From assembly GCF_030867145.1 (NCBI RefSeq), contig NC_134428.1, forward strand, positions 7,564,001-7,628,000: DNA of 64,000 nt, in the 5' to 3' direction. Below the pieces are notes generated by a model. The model searched no databases. It was given only the letters and a program-made list of their open reading frames with translations, and had not been told where the DNA came from. Positions 38,171-47,873 of the stretch are shown here, piece by piece (positions within the stretch are counted from its first letter, which is position 1; the number at the start of each line of letters is the position of its first letter). The stretch comes from Opisthocomus hoazin. Taxonomy: Eukaryota > Chordata > Aves > Opisthocomiformes > Opisthocomidae. A program made the position numbers and the translations under genes.

Positions 38171-40989
38171 CCTGTAAAATAGAAATGTGACCTTCCTGCA
38201 GGTGTAATAATCTGTAAAAGGTTTCCATGGGATGCTTAGAGCTTGGATAACCTCTCAAAATAAAAAATTTACATGGAGAGTTTTGGAAAATATGTTCTCA
38301 AAAAGACTTTCTCACTTGGGACGAGGACAAACATTTTTTCAACAAAACCCAACTCAGTAGGATCATTGTGAGATAACTGAGTTTTTGAAGACTCTCTATC
38401 TGTTATTAATCACTGGCTTGAGCAAATCCTTGCTCAAAACCAATGTCCACGTACATTTCATTACTCACGGGAACATTGTGAGCACACTGTGGGTCTTAAA
38501 AGGTCCCAAGGTTTTTCCATGGAAAGTGCAGTATTCAAGTAGCATTTGTACTGTCTTTACTTACTGACATGGAACAGCATTTGCATGCAAGCCACAGGTA
38601 CCTCTAACAGCAAAGAGACCAACTGAAAAGCTTAATTACAACATGTTTCCTAAATCTTTACAATTATACCCACGCAACCTTACAAAAGAAAGGCTTGATA
38701 TTTGCTGGAGCGAGGACTATAGGCCAGATCAGCATCTTTCAGAGGGTGAAAATGTACCATCACCTTTTGCTCTCACCAACTCTGAAGACCCTGTGCATCC
38801 CCTGTAAGAAAAAGTGAGACTCCTTCCTTTTTCTTCTTTCAAAAGAAGCAAGAATGGCTGGCAAACAAGTGAGGTATTTGTAGTTTCCTGTTCAGACATA
38901 TGGTTGAACCCAAGTCATAGCTGAAGAACAGCTTGTAAGAATGGACTGATGCTGAAAAACACATATTTCCAATTTCTAGTTCATTCTGAGTGAGGATTCA
39001 GTACACTGCAAATTATTTCAGTAGTAACTGCTAACACCACAAGTGCCCTAGCTCCAATGCTCCAGCATGGAACAAGATGCCATAGCTGAAGAGTTAAGTA
39101 ATAACTTGTTTTTGAGTCCCTTAAAATAACACTTGTCAAAGTGTTCAAGTTGTTTTTACAATAATTTACTATGTTCTCCACTTAAATCATCTTCTCTCAG
39201 TGTTTCCTAATAAAGACAGACATTGCAGTGACATTGGCTAGACCTTAGCAAATTTCCCCCCAGCGAGACAAACACGAGCAGAGAAATCAGTTTAGCGCAT
39301 GGACAAATTCCTAAAGAGTCCCTGTGGAAGCTTGCATCACAGGCCTAATTCCATTTTTTTTCCCCTTCAACTTGTTAAATAAATGCCCTATAAACGCTAG
39401 AATACATTAAGGGAGAGAATGAGGAAAGAAAGAAAAACAACACCTACCACTGTGCTGATAATGCAGAGGCAAGTAGTCTCCGACTACCATATAGAATAGG
39501 TAAGGGAAAGGGGCAAGGGTCAGGCAGACATTATTGGAAGTAATTTAAAATATACTATGTTACAGAAAATCAGGAAACCTGTCTGACTAAAAAAAACCCC
39601 TTTATCAAAGAGAAATCTATAGTATAGTATAAACTCAAGAAAATAAATGTTTTATGATTTTAATCCTCAGACCTCCAAAAACAGAGAGTTCTTTTCTTGA
39701 GGATATAATTAATTCACAGATTTTTCTTTCGAATCTAAAACCAAAGTGTAATTTCAGTTCAGTTCCACTGAAGAAAGCAAAACGTTTATTTTTTGTACTT
39801 CATTACCTTGATCTCCTAGCTTTGCCCTGAAACATTGCCAAAAAATATTCAGCCTTGGTAACAGAATTCCATTCACCTTCTACAATATGATAAAGCAAGC
39901 TTTGCACTTGGCATGAACACAAAAACTTCTACTGGTCATTTTCTCTGGGTGTGTAAGAATGCTTTATGTCAGCTTAGAGTAAGTTCATTCACGCTTCGTT
40001 CAACCTGACTTTTGACTGTAAAGATAATATATGAACTACTTAAATTTAGCCAATGGGATTTTAGAAAAATATTGCCTTTTTACTCCCCAAATATTACACC
40101 CTACAAGAGTTTTCAGACTCAAATTGCCATCACAGCACTTAAGGGTCTTAGAAAAGTAAACTATTTTAACTAAGGCTGTGAATTTGAAGGACATTGATTA
40201 AATTGCATAAAACTATGTAGACAGTTTAATTCAGAATTTAAATAGCTTATTTCATGTGTCTTAATTCACTTTCACTGCAATTTAGGTGAAACCACATTAA
40301 GATCAATTTAATTACGAGTAAGGTGGCCTGTACAGAGATTTAGCATTATTTAAGTTGCTAAAAATCATTCAGCCCCTGCACAGACATTCTTGCAGGACAT
40401 GATTACATGTTATATTCTCCTTAGTGGCAAAACCACTGTAACAAAAGGCCATGTCCCTCAGACATCTCTTGCCCGAGCCAGCTGGACTTGTCCCCCATGC
40501 TGCAGTTCATCACACACACAGTTTTGCAATGATCCAAACTGCAAATAACTTTCTGAAGCAAAGCTGCTGCCATGAGCAACACCTCAGATCCGGCAGTTAG
40601 ACAACACGCAGCCAGCAGAGCTAGGCTGACCATTCACTGCGTTTCCCTCTCTGTGCTGACTGGGGTTTTAAGTTTTGTGTTCTCCCCCTCGCCCTCTTTG
40701 GGGCATGCTGGCATTTTCGTTGCTTTGGTTACTCCAGAGCACTTACCTTAGTTTTTCTGCAACTTACATTATCTAAAACAGTAAAAACAAGGTGAGTTTT
40801 TAAGAGCTTTCACAGATTCAGGATTTGATCATAATCAAATGACAGCTTTCTAATTTCATACAATACACCTATGTGATATATTTGAGACACAATAAATGCT
40901 GTCCTATTGGGCTCATCTGTGCTTAACCACGACCATACCACAAGCTGCTCTGCTAACCATTTAAGCCATTTTTAGTGCATGTGCGCACT

Positions 40990-41026
<37 letters not shown>

Positions 41027-41584
41027 AGATTATGATGCTCTTGAAGCATATCAAAGTGTCTGAACAAAATCACCTGTGGTTGCTGTTAGCATTACAGTTC
41101 TTTGGAGCTTCCAAATCCACACAGTTGAGCACCATTTTACATATAAAGTAGTCATCACATTGTAACACATAACTGCCAAAGATGCTTCAAAGGTCTGTTA
41201 GAGCCCATTTTGCTTTGAACTGCAGTGCCTGCTAAAGTACATGCAAATTTCACTGAAGTTGTATTTGATTTTAGCTTACAGCTTCTCACAGAGAACAAAA
41301 TATATACAAGACATCATGTTTGCCAGATTAAGTGTTCCTGACCAGAGCTCAAAGAGCTGGCTCAAATACAGGTGAGAAATAAAAAAAGCTAAGCTTTGAT
41401 TTCTGTTGGAATAGGTACAAAAGTTTATCTACATTCATAGTAACCTCTTCAGTATCATCTCACAATATATTCTCATAAGCAGGAAGATTCTATAGTCTGC
41501 CTCATTGTGTTTTCATATCTGCAATCCGATTCACAGCAGTGAGATTATGCCGGTAACTCAACAGGCTGGTACTTCTGATCCACA
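38171..41584. other. Host non-coding DNA, no gene recognised
   Basis: AT-rich sequence with no supportable exon or transposon, apart from the 32-A tract at 40992-41023. Open frames are 60-70 codons and featureless. Confidence 0.5.
40992..41023. repeat. Poly-A tract (32 A)
   Basis: Uninterrupted run of 32 adenines. No gene-like sequence precedes it and no flanking duplication is evident, so it is treated as a simple repeat rather than the tail of a retrocopy. Confidence 0.85.
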
Positions 41585-41731
41585 TGGGATAAACTTCAGG
41601 CATTCATGTGCTTTATATATGCCTAGAGCTGCCTTCACATCCAAGCTGAAAAGATGTATTTCATATAAAACCTGGAGGCAAAGGCAACTCTAGCAATATA
41701 TAAAACCGATTAATGCCTGAAGTTTATCCCA
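41585..41731. repeat. Perfect 20-bp inverted repeat with 107-bp spacer
   Basis: TGGGATAAACTTCAGGCATT at 41585-41604 is repeated as its exact reverse complement at 41712-41731. The spacer of 107 bp has no recognised content. It could be a small inverted-repeat transposon remnant or a hairpin RNA. No duplication or family could be assigned. Confidence 0.8.
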
Positions 41732-41894
41732 CACATTTTTAGACAACCAGAGCAGACACACAGGTACTTTATCAGAAGTTACAAGTTTCCATCAAGACTG
41801 AGTGTTTTATTGAGGTTTAAATAAACACCAAGACCGTTTCTCAAACTCTGCCCTTGCTATGCAGAGGCACATAAGTTGTTTATAGGCTGAATCT

Positions 41895-41970
41895 AAGCAG
41901 TCCTGCTTATACAGGGAGTTGGAATGACCTCCAGAGGCTCTTTGCAACCTATACTGCTCTGCTATTCTAC
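41895..41970 (+). mobile_element. Short CR1 LINE 3'-end fragment
   Basis: TCCTGCTTATACAGGGAGTT, GGAATGACCTCCAGAGGCTC and a decayed CTTTGCAACC...CTGCTATTCTAC follow the order of a CR1 tail. It lies about 80 bp left of the ERV-L provirus. Confidence 0.65.
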
Positions 41971-42049
41971 AAACAGCCATAACTGATGGCAGTACGTAAT
42001 CATAAATCAGAAGTGGCACCTCTCAGAGAGCAACTGCTCTGAGATCATG

Positions 42050-42054
42050 ATCAT
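42050..42054. repeat. Target-site duplication ATCAT (left copy)
   Basis: ATCAT directly precedes the 5' LTR and matches 48656-48660 exactly. Confidence 0.9.
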
Positions 42055-42457
42055 TGTCCTGGGTTTGGCCAGAACAGGGTTAATTTTCACCGGAATCCAG
42101 GAAGGGACACAGCCGGGGGGTGGGGGCTGACCCCACCTGGCCAAACAGAGCCCGGTATTCCATACCATGTGACGTCACGCTGGGTTCCGGTGGGGGGGGG
42201 CGGTGCGGCGGGAACGCACTCGCGGCTTGGGGGGGACGCGGCGCCGGTGCTGTCTGGGTCCTGCGGTTCGTTGTTGTGTTTTCTCGTTATTTGTATTGTT
42301 GTTGTTCCTGTTTTCCCTCTGTTTGCTGTTCTGTTAAACTGCCCTTATCCCGACCCACCAGTTTCTGCCTCTTTCTTTTCATTCTCCTCCGCACGCCGGC
42401 GGGGGGAGGGGTGGCCGCGTGGCGCTTTTGTTGCCGGCGGCAGCCGAAACCAAAACA
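42055..42457 (+). repeat. 5' LTR of the ERV-L-like provirus
   Basis: Starts TGTCCTGGGTTTGG and ends CCAAAACA, 403 bp. It contains a perfect CRE palindrome and a G-run, then a T-rich stretch with GTTAAAC where an ATTAAA-type poly-A signal would sit in related LTRs. No canonical TATA box or AATAAA is seen. It differs from the 3' LTR at seven positions and by one G. Confidence 0.95.
42170..42177. promoter_or_regulatory. CRE palindrome TGACGTCA in 5' LTR
   Basis: A perfect consensus site for CREB/ATF factors, in the context TATTCCATACCATG-TGACGTCA that recurs in avian ERV-L LTRs. It is present unchanged in the 3' LTR, and probably drives LTR transcription given that no TATA box is evident. Confidence 0.65.
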
Positions 42458-42463
42458 TTAAAT

Positions 42464-42482
42464 TGGCGCCCAAGCGTGGGGC
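42464..42482 (+). other. Primer-binding site, tRNA-Lys1,2-like with an extra G
   Basis: TGGCGCCCAAGCGTGGGGC matches the complement of the 3' end of tRNA-Lys1,2 except for one additional G after CCCAA. It starts six bases after the LTR end, a longer gap than usual. Lys1,2 priming is also used by foamy viruses. The extra base may be a mutation or a family trait. Confidence 0.8.
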
Positions 42483-42586
42483 GGGGATAACGGCAGGGCT
42501 GAGCAGCGGGTGTTAAAACTGTTTTCTTAGATTTTGTTAAATTTTGTTGTAGGCATTCTGTGTTACTTAAATAGTCGCCGGTAAAA
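42483..42586 (+). other. Short untranslated leader before gag
   Basis: 104 nt without any ATG. An in-frame TAG at 42572-42574 shows that the ATG at 42587 is the first possible start for gag. CCG|GTAAAA just before the ATG could act as a weak splice donor, but with no env there is no evident need for splicing. Confidence 0.6.
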
Positions 42587-44572
42587 ATGTTTCTGTCTTT
42601 CATCAGATGGTTGTGGTTTTTGAATCCGTACTTGCTGTACTTGTTCCCTGTGGTGCTATCCATCGTCACGGGGAAAAGGATCAGGATTATTATTTTACTG
42701 TACTGTACGATATCGACTTATGACATGATGACGTCAATGTGCATGAAATTAGGCTTGTGTTTGCATGCGGCACTGCGGTCATTTCCGTACCTCGGACCCT
42801 ATATCTTAGAATTTGTTAGTAATCAAACCCAATCTGTGGGGAAAACCGAAGGGGATACCTTCCCCCACTCTTTCGCCCCCCCTCTCTTCCTCAGGCTGGT
42901 CCTAACTGCTTTTGAGAATTTCGAGTACCCCTGGGATGCTCAGGGCAGCACTCTCCTTTTGTTCTGCCTCCTGAACGGGTTTTGGTTTTTGTTTAGGGTT
43001 AAGCAAGTCGTTAAGAACATCGTGCAGAGACCTGCCCCGGGGCTGGATAGCTGTGAGTGGCTGGGTGTGTGGGACAGCATGGGCAAGTACCTAGGGCAGT
43101 GGGCGCCTCCGGTGTTTTTTAAACTCACCCCTGAGGAAGTACAGGATCCGGACAAACTAGTAAAGTATCTGCAAAAAGTGTGCTGCCACCCTGGGAACTC
43201 CAGAGAGACACAGATCACCGCAACGTGCTGGGGTCTGGCCCACGCCTACCGAGCCCTGTTCAACACTGTTCAGTGCCTTAAGGGGGAAAGGGAGGGAAAC
43301 GAAGCGGCAGGCACTGCAGCTGGCGCTGCCCCCCCAGCCGGCCCTGCAGCCCCTCCAGCCCAGCAGGCAGTCACAGCCCCCCCGACCGGCAGCATGGCTG
43401 CTGCAGCCACTGGTGTGGTCCCAGCTCCCCCGGCGGGCACAGCAGCTGCTCCAGCCCCAGCTCCAGCCACAGGCACAGTGACTGAGCCCAATGACCAACC
43501 TGTGCAGGTAGCAGTCGCCCCCGTAAAACTAAAGAAAGACGCAAAGAGAGCAGATCGCTCCGGGAGGGATGATGATGAGCCAGGGTCATCACGGGAGATA
43601 GAGACAGAGATCATCACCCGGTCCCTGTCCCTGGGCGAGCTGCGGGACATGCGGAAAGATTTCAGCCGCCACCCAGGCGAGCACATTGTCACCTGGCTGC
43701 TGCGCTGCTGGGATAACGGGGCCAGCAGCTTGGAATTAGAGGGCAAGGAAGCCAAGCAGCTGGGATCCCTGGCCAGGGATGGGGGCATTGACAAGGCCAT
43801 TGGGAAAAAAGAACAAATCCTCAGCCTCTGGAGGAGACTTCTGTCAGGCGTGAGGGAGAAGTACCCCTTCAGTGATGATTCTGTATGCTATCCTGGCAAG
43901 TGGACCAATATGGAAAGGGGTATTCAGTACTTGAGGGAATTAGCTGTGCGGGAGCTGGTTTACTGTGACACAGACGATGAGCAGGTACCCACAGACCCAG
44001 ATGAACTCCAGTGCTCACAATCCATGTGGAGGAAGTTTGTGCGGAGCGCACCCTCCTCGCATGCCAACTCACTGGCAGTTGTAAACTGGAAAGGTAAAGA
44101 CGCACCAACAGTGGATGAGGTGGCTGTCAGACTCCGCCAATACGAGGAGAGTCTCTCTTCCTCCCTTGTCTCAGCCGTGGAGAAACTGGTCAAGCGACTA
44201 GACAGGAATATGTCCTACTCCCCACCTGTACGGGCCAGTGTCTCAGCTATTAGGGGCAGGCGTTTCTCTGCTCAGGAGAGGGAATACAGAGGCTATACAC
44301 CCCGGGGCACCCTGTGGTTCTACCTGCGTGACCACGGAGAGGACATGAGGAAGTGGGATGGAAAACCCACCTCAAGTCTAGAGGCACGAGTACGTGAGTT
44401 GCGAGGTAAAACAATCACCAAAGGGGATTCTGTTAGGAAAAGTGCCGCTCCAGTTTCCAGCAGCCAGCGCTCCAGACCAGGTAGGCAGTTTGACCTTGAT
44501 TCCGATCCTCTGGAGGGGACCTCCAAGTCATTTTTACAGCAAGTGAGCAGCAAATTCTCTGACGAGGATTAG
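42587..44572 (+). CDS. ERV-L-like Gag with hydrophobic N-terminus
   Basis: Structural polyprotein of 661 residues. Unlike ordinary Gag it lacks an N-terminal MG myristoylation site. Residues 2-27 and about 31-46 are strongly hydrophobic, separated by the basic GKRIR, and residues 121-138 form a third possible membrane segment. Residues 160-230 are a compact Cys-containing domain, 238-300 an Ala/Pro-rich linker, 305-340 a charged linker. Residues 346 to about 540 are capsid-like, with LGELRDMRKDFSRHPGE, LSLWRRLL and MWRKFVRSAPSS as landmarks. The C-terminus (600-635) is basic. No CCHC zinc knuckle is present, which recalls spumavirus Gag. The ATG is fixed by an upstream in-frame TAG. It ends at TAG, which is probably suppressed to make Gag-Pol. 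Confidence 0.9.
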   Translation: MFLSFIRWLWFLNPYLLYLFPVVLSIVTGKRIRIIILLYCTISTYDMMTSMCMKLGLCLHAALRSFPYLGPYILEFVSNQTQSVGKTEGDTFPHSFAPPLFLRLVLTAFENFEYPWDAQGSTLLLFCLLNGFWFLFRVKQVVKNIVQRPAPGLDSCEWLGVWDSMGKYLGQWAPPVFFKLTPEEVQDPDKLVKYLQKVCCHPGNSRETQITATCWGLAHAYRALFNTVQCLKGEREGNEAAGTAAGAAPPAGPAAPPAQQAVTAPPTGSMAAAATGVVPAPPAGTAAAPAPAPATGTVTEPNDQPVQVAVAPVKLKKDAKRADRSGRDDDEPGSSREIETEIITRSLSLGELRDMRKDFSRHPGEHIVTWLLRCWDNGASSLELEGKEAKQLGSLARDGGIDKAIGKKEQILSLWRRLLSGVREKYPFSDDSVCYPGKWTNMERGIQYLRELAVRELVYCDTDDEQVPTDPDELQCSQSMWRKFVRSAPSSHANSLAVVNWKGKDAPTVDEVAVRLRQYEESLSSSLVSAVEKLVKRLDRNMSYSPPVRASVSAIRGRRFSAQEREYRGYTPRGTLWFYLRDHGEDMRKWDGKPTSSLEARVRELRGKTITKGDSVRKSAAPVSSSQRSRPGRQFDLDSDPLEGTSKSFLQQVSSKFSDED

Positions 44573-44647
44573 AGGGGCCCTGCCTCCAGCCAGGTGGAGG
44601 AAAGGGACAACCGTGTCTATTGGACGGTGTGGATTCGTTGGCCTGGC
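44570..44647 (+). promoter_or_regulatory. Gag-pol UAG with predicted readthrough pseudoknot
   Basis: Gag and pol share one frame across TAG (44570-44572). After a 10-nt spacer, CCTCCA (44583-44588) pairs with TGGAGG (44595-44600). The six-base loop GCCAGG (44589-44594) is the exact complement of CCTGGC at 44642-44647. Together they make an H-type pseudoknot. Gammaretroviruses such as MLV read through a gag-pol UAG using a pseudoknot placed 8 nt downstream. With no unpaired base between the stems, one pair may have to open. This is a prediction by eye, not tested. Confidence 0.55.
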
Positions 44648-46906
44648 ACGTCAGATCCACAAGAGTATAAAGCTCTAGTGGACACTGGTGCACAGTGTAC
44701 TTTAATGCCATCAGAGTTCAAAGGGTCAGAGTCCATTTGCATTTCGGGAGTGACAGGGGGGTCCCAAGAGCTGAGTGTACTGGAGGCTGAAGTGAGCCTC
44801 ACTGGGCAGGACTGGCAGAAGCACCCCATTGTAACTGGCCCCGAGGCTCCGTGCATCCTTGGGATAGACTATCTTAGGAGAGGCTATTTCAAGGACCCAA
44901 AGGGGTATCGTTGGGCTTTTGGCATAGCTGCTGTGGAGACGGAAGAAATTAAACAGCTGTCCATTTTGCCCGGTCTCTCGGAGGATCCTTCTGTTGTGGG
45001 GTTGCTGAGGGTTGAAGAACAACAGGTACCCATCGCGACCACAACGGTGCACCGGCGACAGTATCGTACCAACCGAGACTCCCTTCTCCCCATTCATCAG
45101 CTGATCCGCCAGCTGGAGAGTCAAGGAGTGATCACCAAAACTCGCTCACCCTTTAATAGTCCCATATGGCCAGTGAGAAAATCTACTGGAGAGTGGAGAC
45201 TGACAATAGACTACCATGGCCTGAATGAAGTCACACCACCGCTGAGTGCTGCCGTGCCAGACATGCTAGAACTTCAATATCAGCTGGAGTCAAAGGCAGC
45301 CAAGTGGTACGCTACAATTGACATCGCTAATGCATTCTTCTCCATCCCTTTGGCAGCAGAGTGCAGGCCACAGTTTGCTTTCACCTGGAGGGGCATCCAG
45401 TACACCTGGAATCGACTGCCCCAGGGGTGGAAACACAGTCCCACCATTTGCCATGGACTAATCCAGACTGCACTGGAAAAGGGTGAAGCTCCAGAACATC
45501 TGCAGTACATCGACGACATCATTATATGGGGCGACACAGCGGAGGATGTTTTTGAGAAAGGGGAGAAAATAGTTCAGATCCTTCTGAAAGCCGGTTTCGC
45601 CATTAAGCGAAGTAAAGTCAAGGGACCTGCGCAAGAGATCCAGTTTTTGGGAATAAAATGGCAGGATGGGCGCCGTCAAATCCCAATGGATGTCATCAAC
45701 AAAATAGCAGCTATGTCTCCACCAACCAGCAAAAAGGAAGCACAGACCTTCCTGGGTGTTGTGGGTTTTTGGAGGATGCACATCCCAAATTACAGCCAAA
45801 TTGTGAGTCCTCTGTACCACGTGACCCGGAAGAAGAATGATTTTGAATGGGGCCCTGAGCAACGACAGGCATTTGAACAAATTAAACAGGAGATAGTTCA
45901 TGCCGTAGCCCTTGGTCCAGTCCAGTCAGGGCAAGATGTTAAAAACGTGCTCTACACCGCAGCCGGGGAGAATGGCCCAACCTGGAGTCTCTGGCAGAAA
46001 GCACCAGGGGAGACTCGAGGTCGACCCCTGGGGTTCTGGAGCCGGGGATACAAAGGATCCGAGGCCCGCTATACTCCCACTGAAAAAGAGATTCTGGCAG
46101 CATATGAAGGCATTCGAGCTGCTTCAGAAGTTGTCGGCACTGAAGCACAGCTCCTCCTAGCTCCACGATTGCCGGTCCTGGGCGGGATGTTCAAAGAGAG
46201 GGTCCCCTCTACGCATCATGCCACCGATGCTACGTGGAGTAAGTGGGTTGCTCTGATCACCCAGCGCGCCCGAATGGGAAACCCCAGTCGCCCAGGAATT
46301 CTGGAGGTAATCATGGACTGGCCAGAAGGCAAAGATTTCAGAGCATCACCAGAGGAGGAGGTGACACGTGCTGAAGAGGCCCCACTGTATAACCAGCTGC
46401 CAGAAGATAAGAAACAGTATGCCCTGTTCACGGATGGGTCCTGTCGCATTGTGGGGAAGCAGCGGAGGTGGAAGGCTGCTGTATGGAGCCCTACACGACA
46501 AGTCGCGGAAACGGCCGAGGGAGAAGGCGAGTCCAGCCAGTTTGCAGAGGTGAAAGCCATCCAGCTGGCTTTAGACATTGCCAGTCGAGAGAAGTGGCCA
46601 GTGCTCTATCATTACACCGACTCTTGGATGGTGGCCAATGCCTTGTGGGGGTGGCTGCAGCAATGGAAGAAGAACAACTGGCAGCGCAGAGGCAAACCTA
46701 TCTGGGCTGCCCCATTGTGGCAAGATATTGCTGCCCGGCTGGAGCAGCTGGCTGTAAAAGTCCGTCACGTGGACGCCCACGTCCCTAAGAGTCGGGCCAC
46801 TGAAGAACATCAAAACAACCAGCAGGTAGATCAGGCTGCTAAGATTGAAGTGGCTCAGGTGGATCTGGACTGGCAACATAAGGGTGAACTGTTTATAGCT
46901 CGGTGA
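44573..46906 (+). CDS. ERV-L-like Pol, first part: protease, reverse transcriptase, RNase H
   Basis: Replication enzymes, probably made as a Gag-Pol readthrough product. No ATG occurs between the UAG and the protease active site. Numbering from the GTG at 44594: aspartic protease with DTGA at 30-33 and ILGIDYL at 88-94; reverse transcriptase at about 150-435 with catalytic Asp243 and YIDD at 305-308; a connection region to about 608; RNase H with Asp614, Glu652, Asp676 and Asp746, all present. The frame is fully open up to TGA at 46904-46906, where translation would stop before integrase. There is no dUTPase in this part. The catalytic set is complete, so only the premature stop argues against activity of the whole polyprotein. 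Confidence 0.92.
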   Translation, partial: RGPASSQVEERDNRVYWTVWIRWPGTSDPQEYKALVDTGAQCTLMPSEFKGSESICISGVTGGSQELSVLEAEVSLTGQDWQKHPIVTGPEAPCILGIDYLRRGYFKDPKGYRWAFGIAAVETEEIKQLSILPGLSEDPSVVGLLRVEEQQVPIATTTVHRRQYRTNRDSLLPIHQLIRQLESQGVITKTRSPFNSPIWPVRKSTGEWRLTIDYHGLNEVTPPLSAAVPDMLELQYQLESKAAKWYATIDIANAFFSIPLAAECRPQFAFTWRGIQYTWNRLPQGWKHSPTICHGLIQTALEKGEAPEHLQYIDDIIIWGDTAEDVFEKGEKIVQILLKAGFAIKRSKVKGPAQEIQFLGIKWQDGRRQIPMDVINKIAAMSPPTSKKEAQTFLGVVGFWRMHIPNYSQIVSPLYHVTRKKNDFEWGPEQRQAFEQIKQEIVHAVALGPVQSGQDVKNVLYTAAGENGPTWSLWQKAPGETRGRPLGFWSRGYKGSEARYTPTEKEILAAYEGIRAASEVVGTEAQLLLAPRLPVLGGMFKERVPSTHHATDATWSKWVALITQRARMGNPSRPGILEVIMDWPEGKDFRASPEEEVTRAEEAPLYNQLPEDKKQYALFTDGSCRIVGKQRRWKAAVWSPTRQVAETAEGEGESSQFAEVKAIQLALDIASREKWPVLYHYTDSWMVANALWGWLQQWKKNNWQRRGKPIWAAPLWQDIAARLEQLAVKVRHVDAHVPKSRATEEHQNNQQVDQAAKIEVAQVDLDWQHKGELFIAR

Positions 46907-47758
46907 GCCCATGACACCTCGGGCCACCAAGGAAGAGACGCGACATACCGATGGGCTCGTGACCGAGGAGTGGACTTGACCATGGACACTATCGCACAGG
47001 TTATCCATGAATGTGAGACATGCGCTGCAATCAAGCAAGCCAAGCGGGTAAAGCCTCAGTGGTATGGAGGACGATGGCTAAAATATAAATATGGGGAGGC
47101 TTGGCAGATTGACTACATCACACTGCCACAAACCCGCCAAGGCAAGCGCTATGTGCTCACAATGGTGGAGGCCACCACCGGATGGCTGGAAACCTACCCT
47201 GTGCCCCATGCCACCGCCCGGAATACCATCCTGGACCTGGAAAAACAAGTCCTGTGGCGACATGGCACTCCTGAAAGAATTGAGTCGGACAACGGGACTC
47301 ACTTTCGCAACAGCCTCATAGACACCTGGGCCAAAGAACACGGTATTGAGTGGGTGTATCACATCCCCTACCATGCACCAGCCTCTGGAAAGATCGAACG
47401 TTACAATGGGCTGCTAAAAACCACTTTAAGGGCAATGGAGGGTGGGACTTTCAAAAATTGGGATACCCATTTAGCAAAGGCCACCTGGTTGGTTAACACC
47501 AGAGGGTCCACCAACCGGGCTGGTCCTGCCCAGTCAAAACCTCAGCGCCCCGTGGAAGGGGATAAAGTCCCTGTAGTGCACATGCGGAACATGTTAGGGA
47601 AGATGGTTTGGGTTAGTCCTGCCTCGGGCAAAGGCAAGCCCGTCCGCGGGATTGCTTTTGCTCAAGGACCTGGGTGTACCTGGTGGGTAATGCAGAAGGA
47701 TGGCGAAGTCCGGTGTGTACCTCATGGGGATTTAATTTTGGGCGAGAATAGTCCATAA
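46907..47758 (+). pseudogene. ERV-L-like integrase, cut off from Pol by an in-frame TGA
   Basis: Continues in the same frame as the upstream pol after TGA at 46904-46906. The N-terminal zinc domain is complete: His (46910), His (46925), and a CETC pair with Cys at 47012 and 47021. The catalytic core has Asp at 47111, Asp at 47288 and Glu at 47396, with 35 residues between the last two (D,D35E). The C-terminal domain (VWVSPASGKG..., TWWVMQ) runs to TAA at 47758. It catalyses 3' processing and strand transfer of viral DNA in related elements. The single nonsense codon is the only break seen, with no frameshift. No dUTPase or env follows. Confidence 0.92.
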
Positions 47759-47873
47759 ATAAATTGTACAAAGTTAGTTGTTAAATAACCCTGTCACTGT
47801 CTGTTATCACTGTTATAATTGTTATATTTTGTACCAGTAGTAGCATAGTAAGAATTGTCCAGATTAAAGAAGG

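Noticed and set aside
37647..38182. Two overlapping 156-codon plus-strand open frames
   Set aside because: They lie inside the solo ERV-L LTR (37590-38164).
40992..41023. Poly-A run as the tail of a processed retrocopy
   Set aside because: No gene-like sequence or flanking duplication accompanies it; a simple homopolymer is the simpler reading.
43270..43800. Antisense open frame of 176 codons in ERV-L gag
   Set aside because: It mirrors the Ala/Pro-rich GC-rich linker of gag on the other strand, a typical shadow frame.
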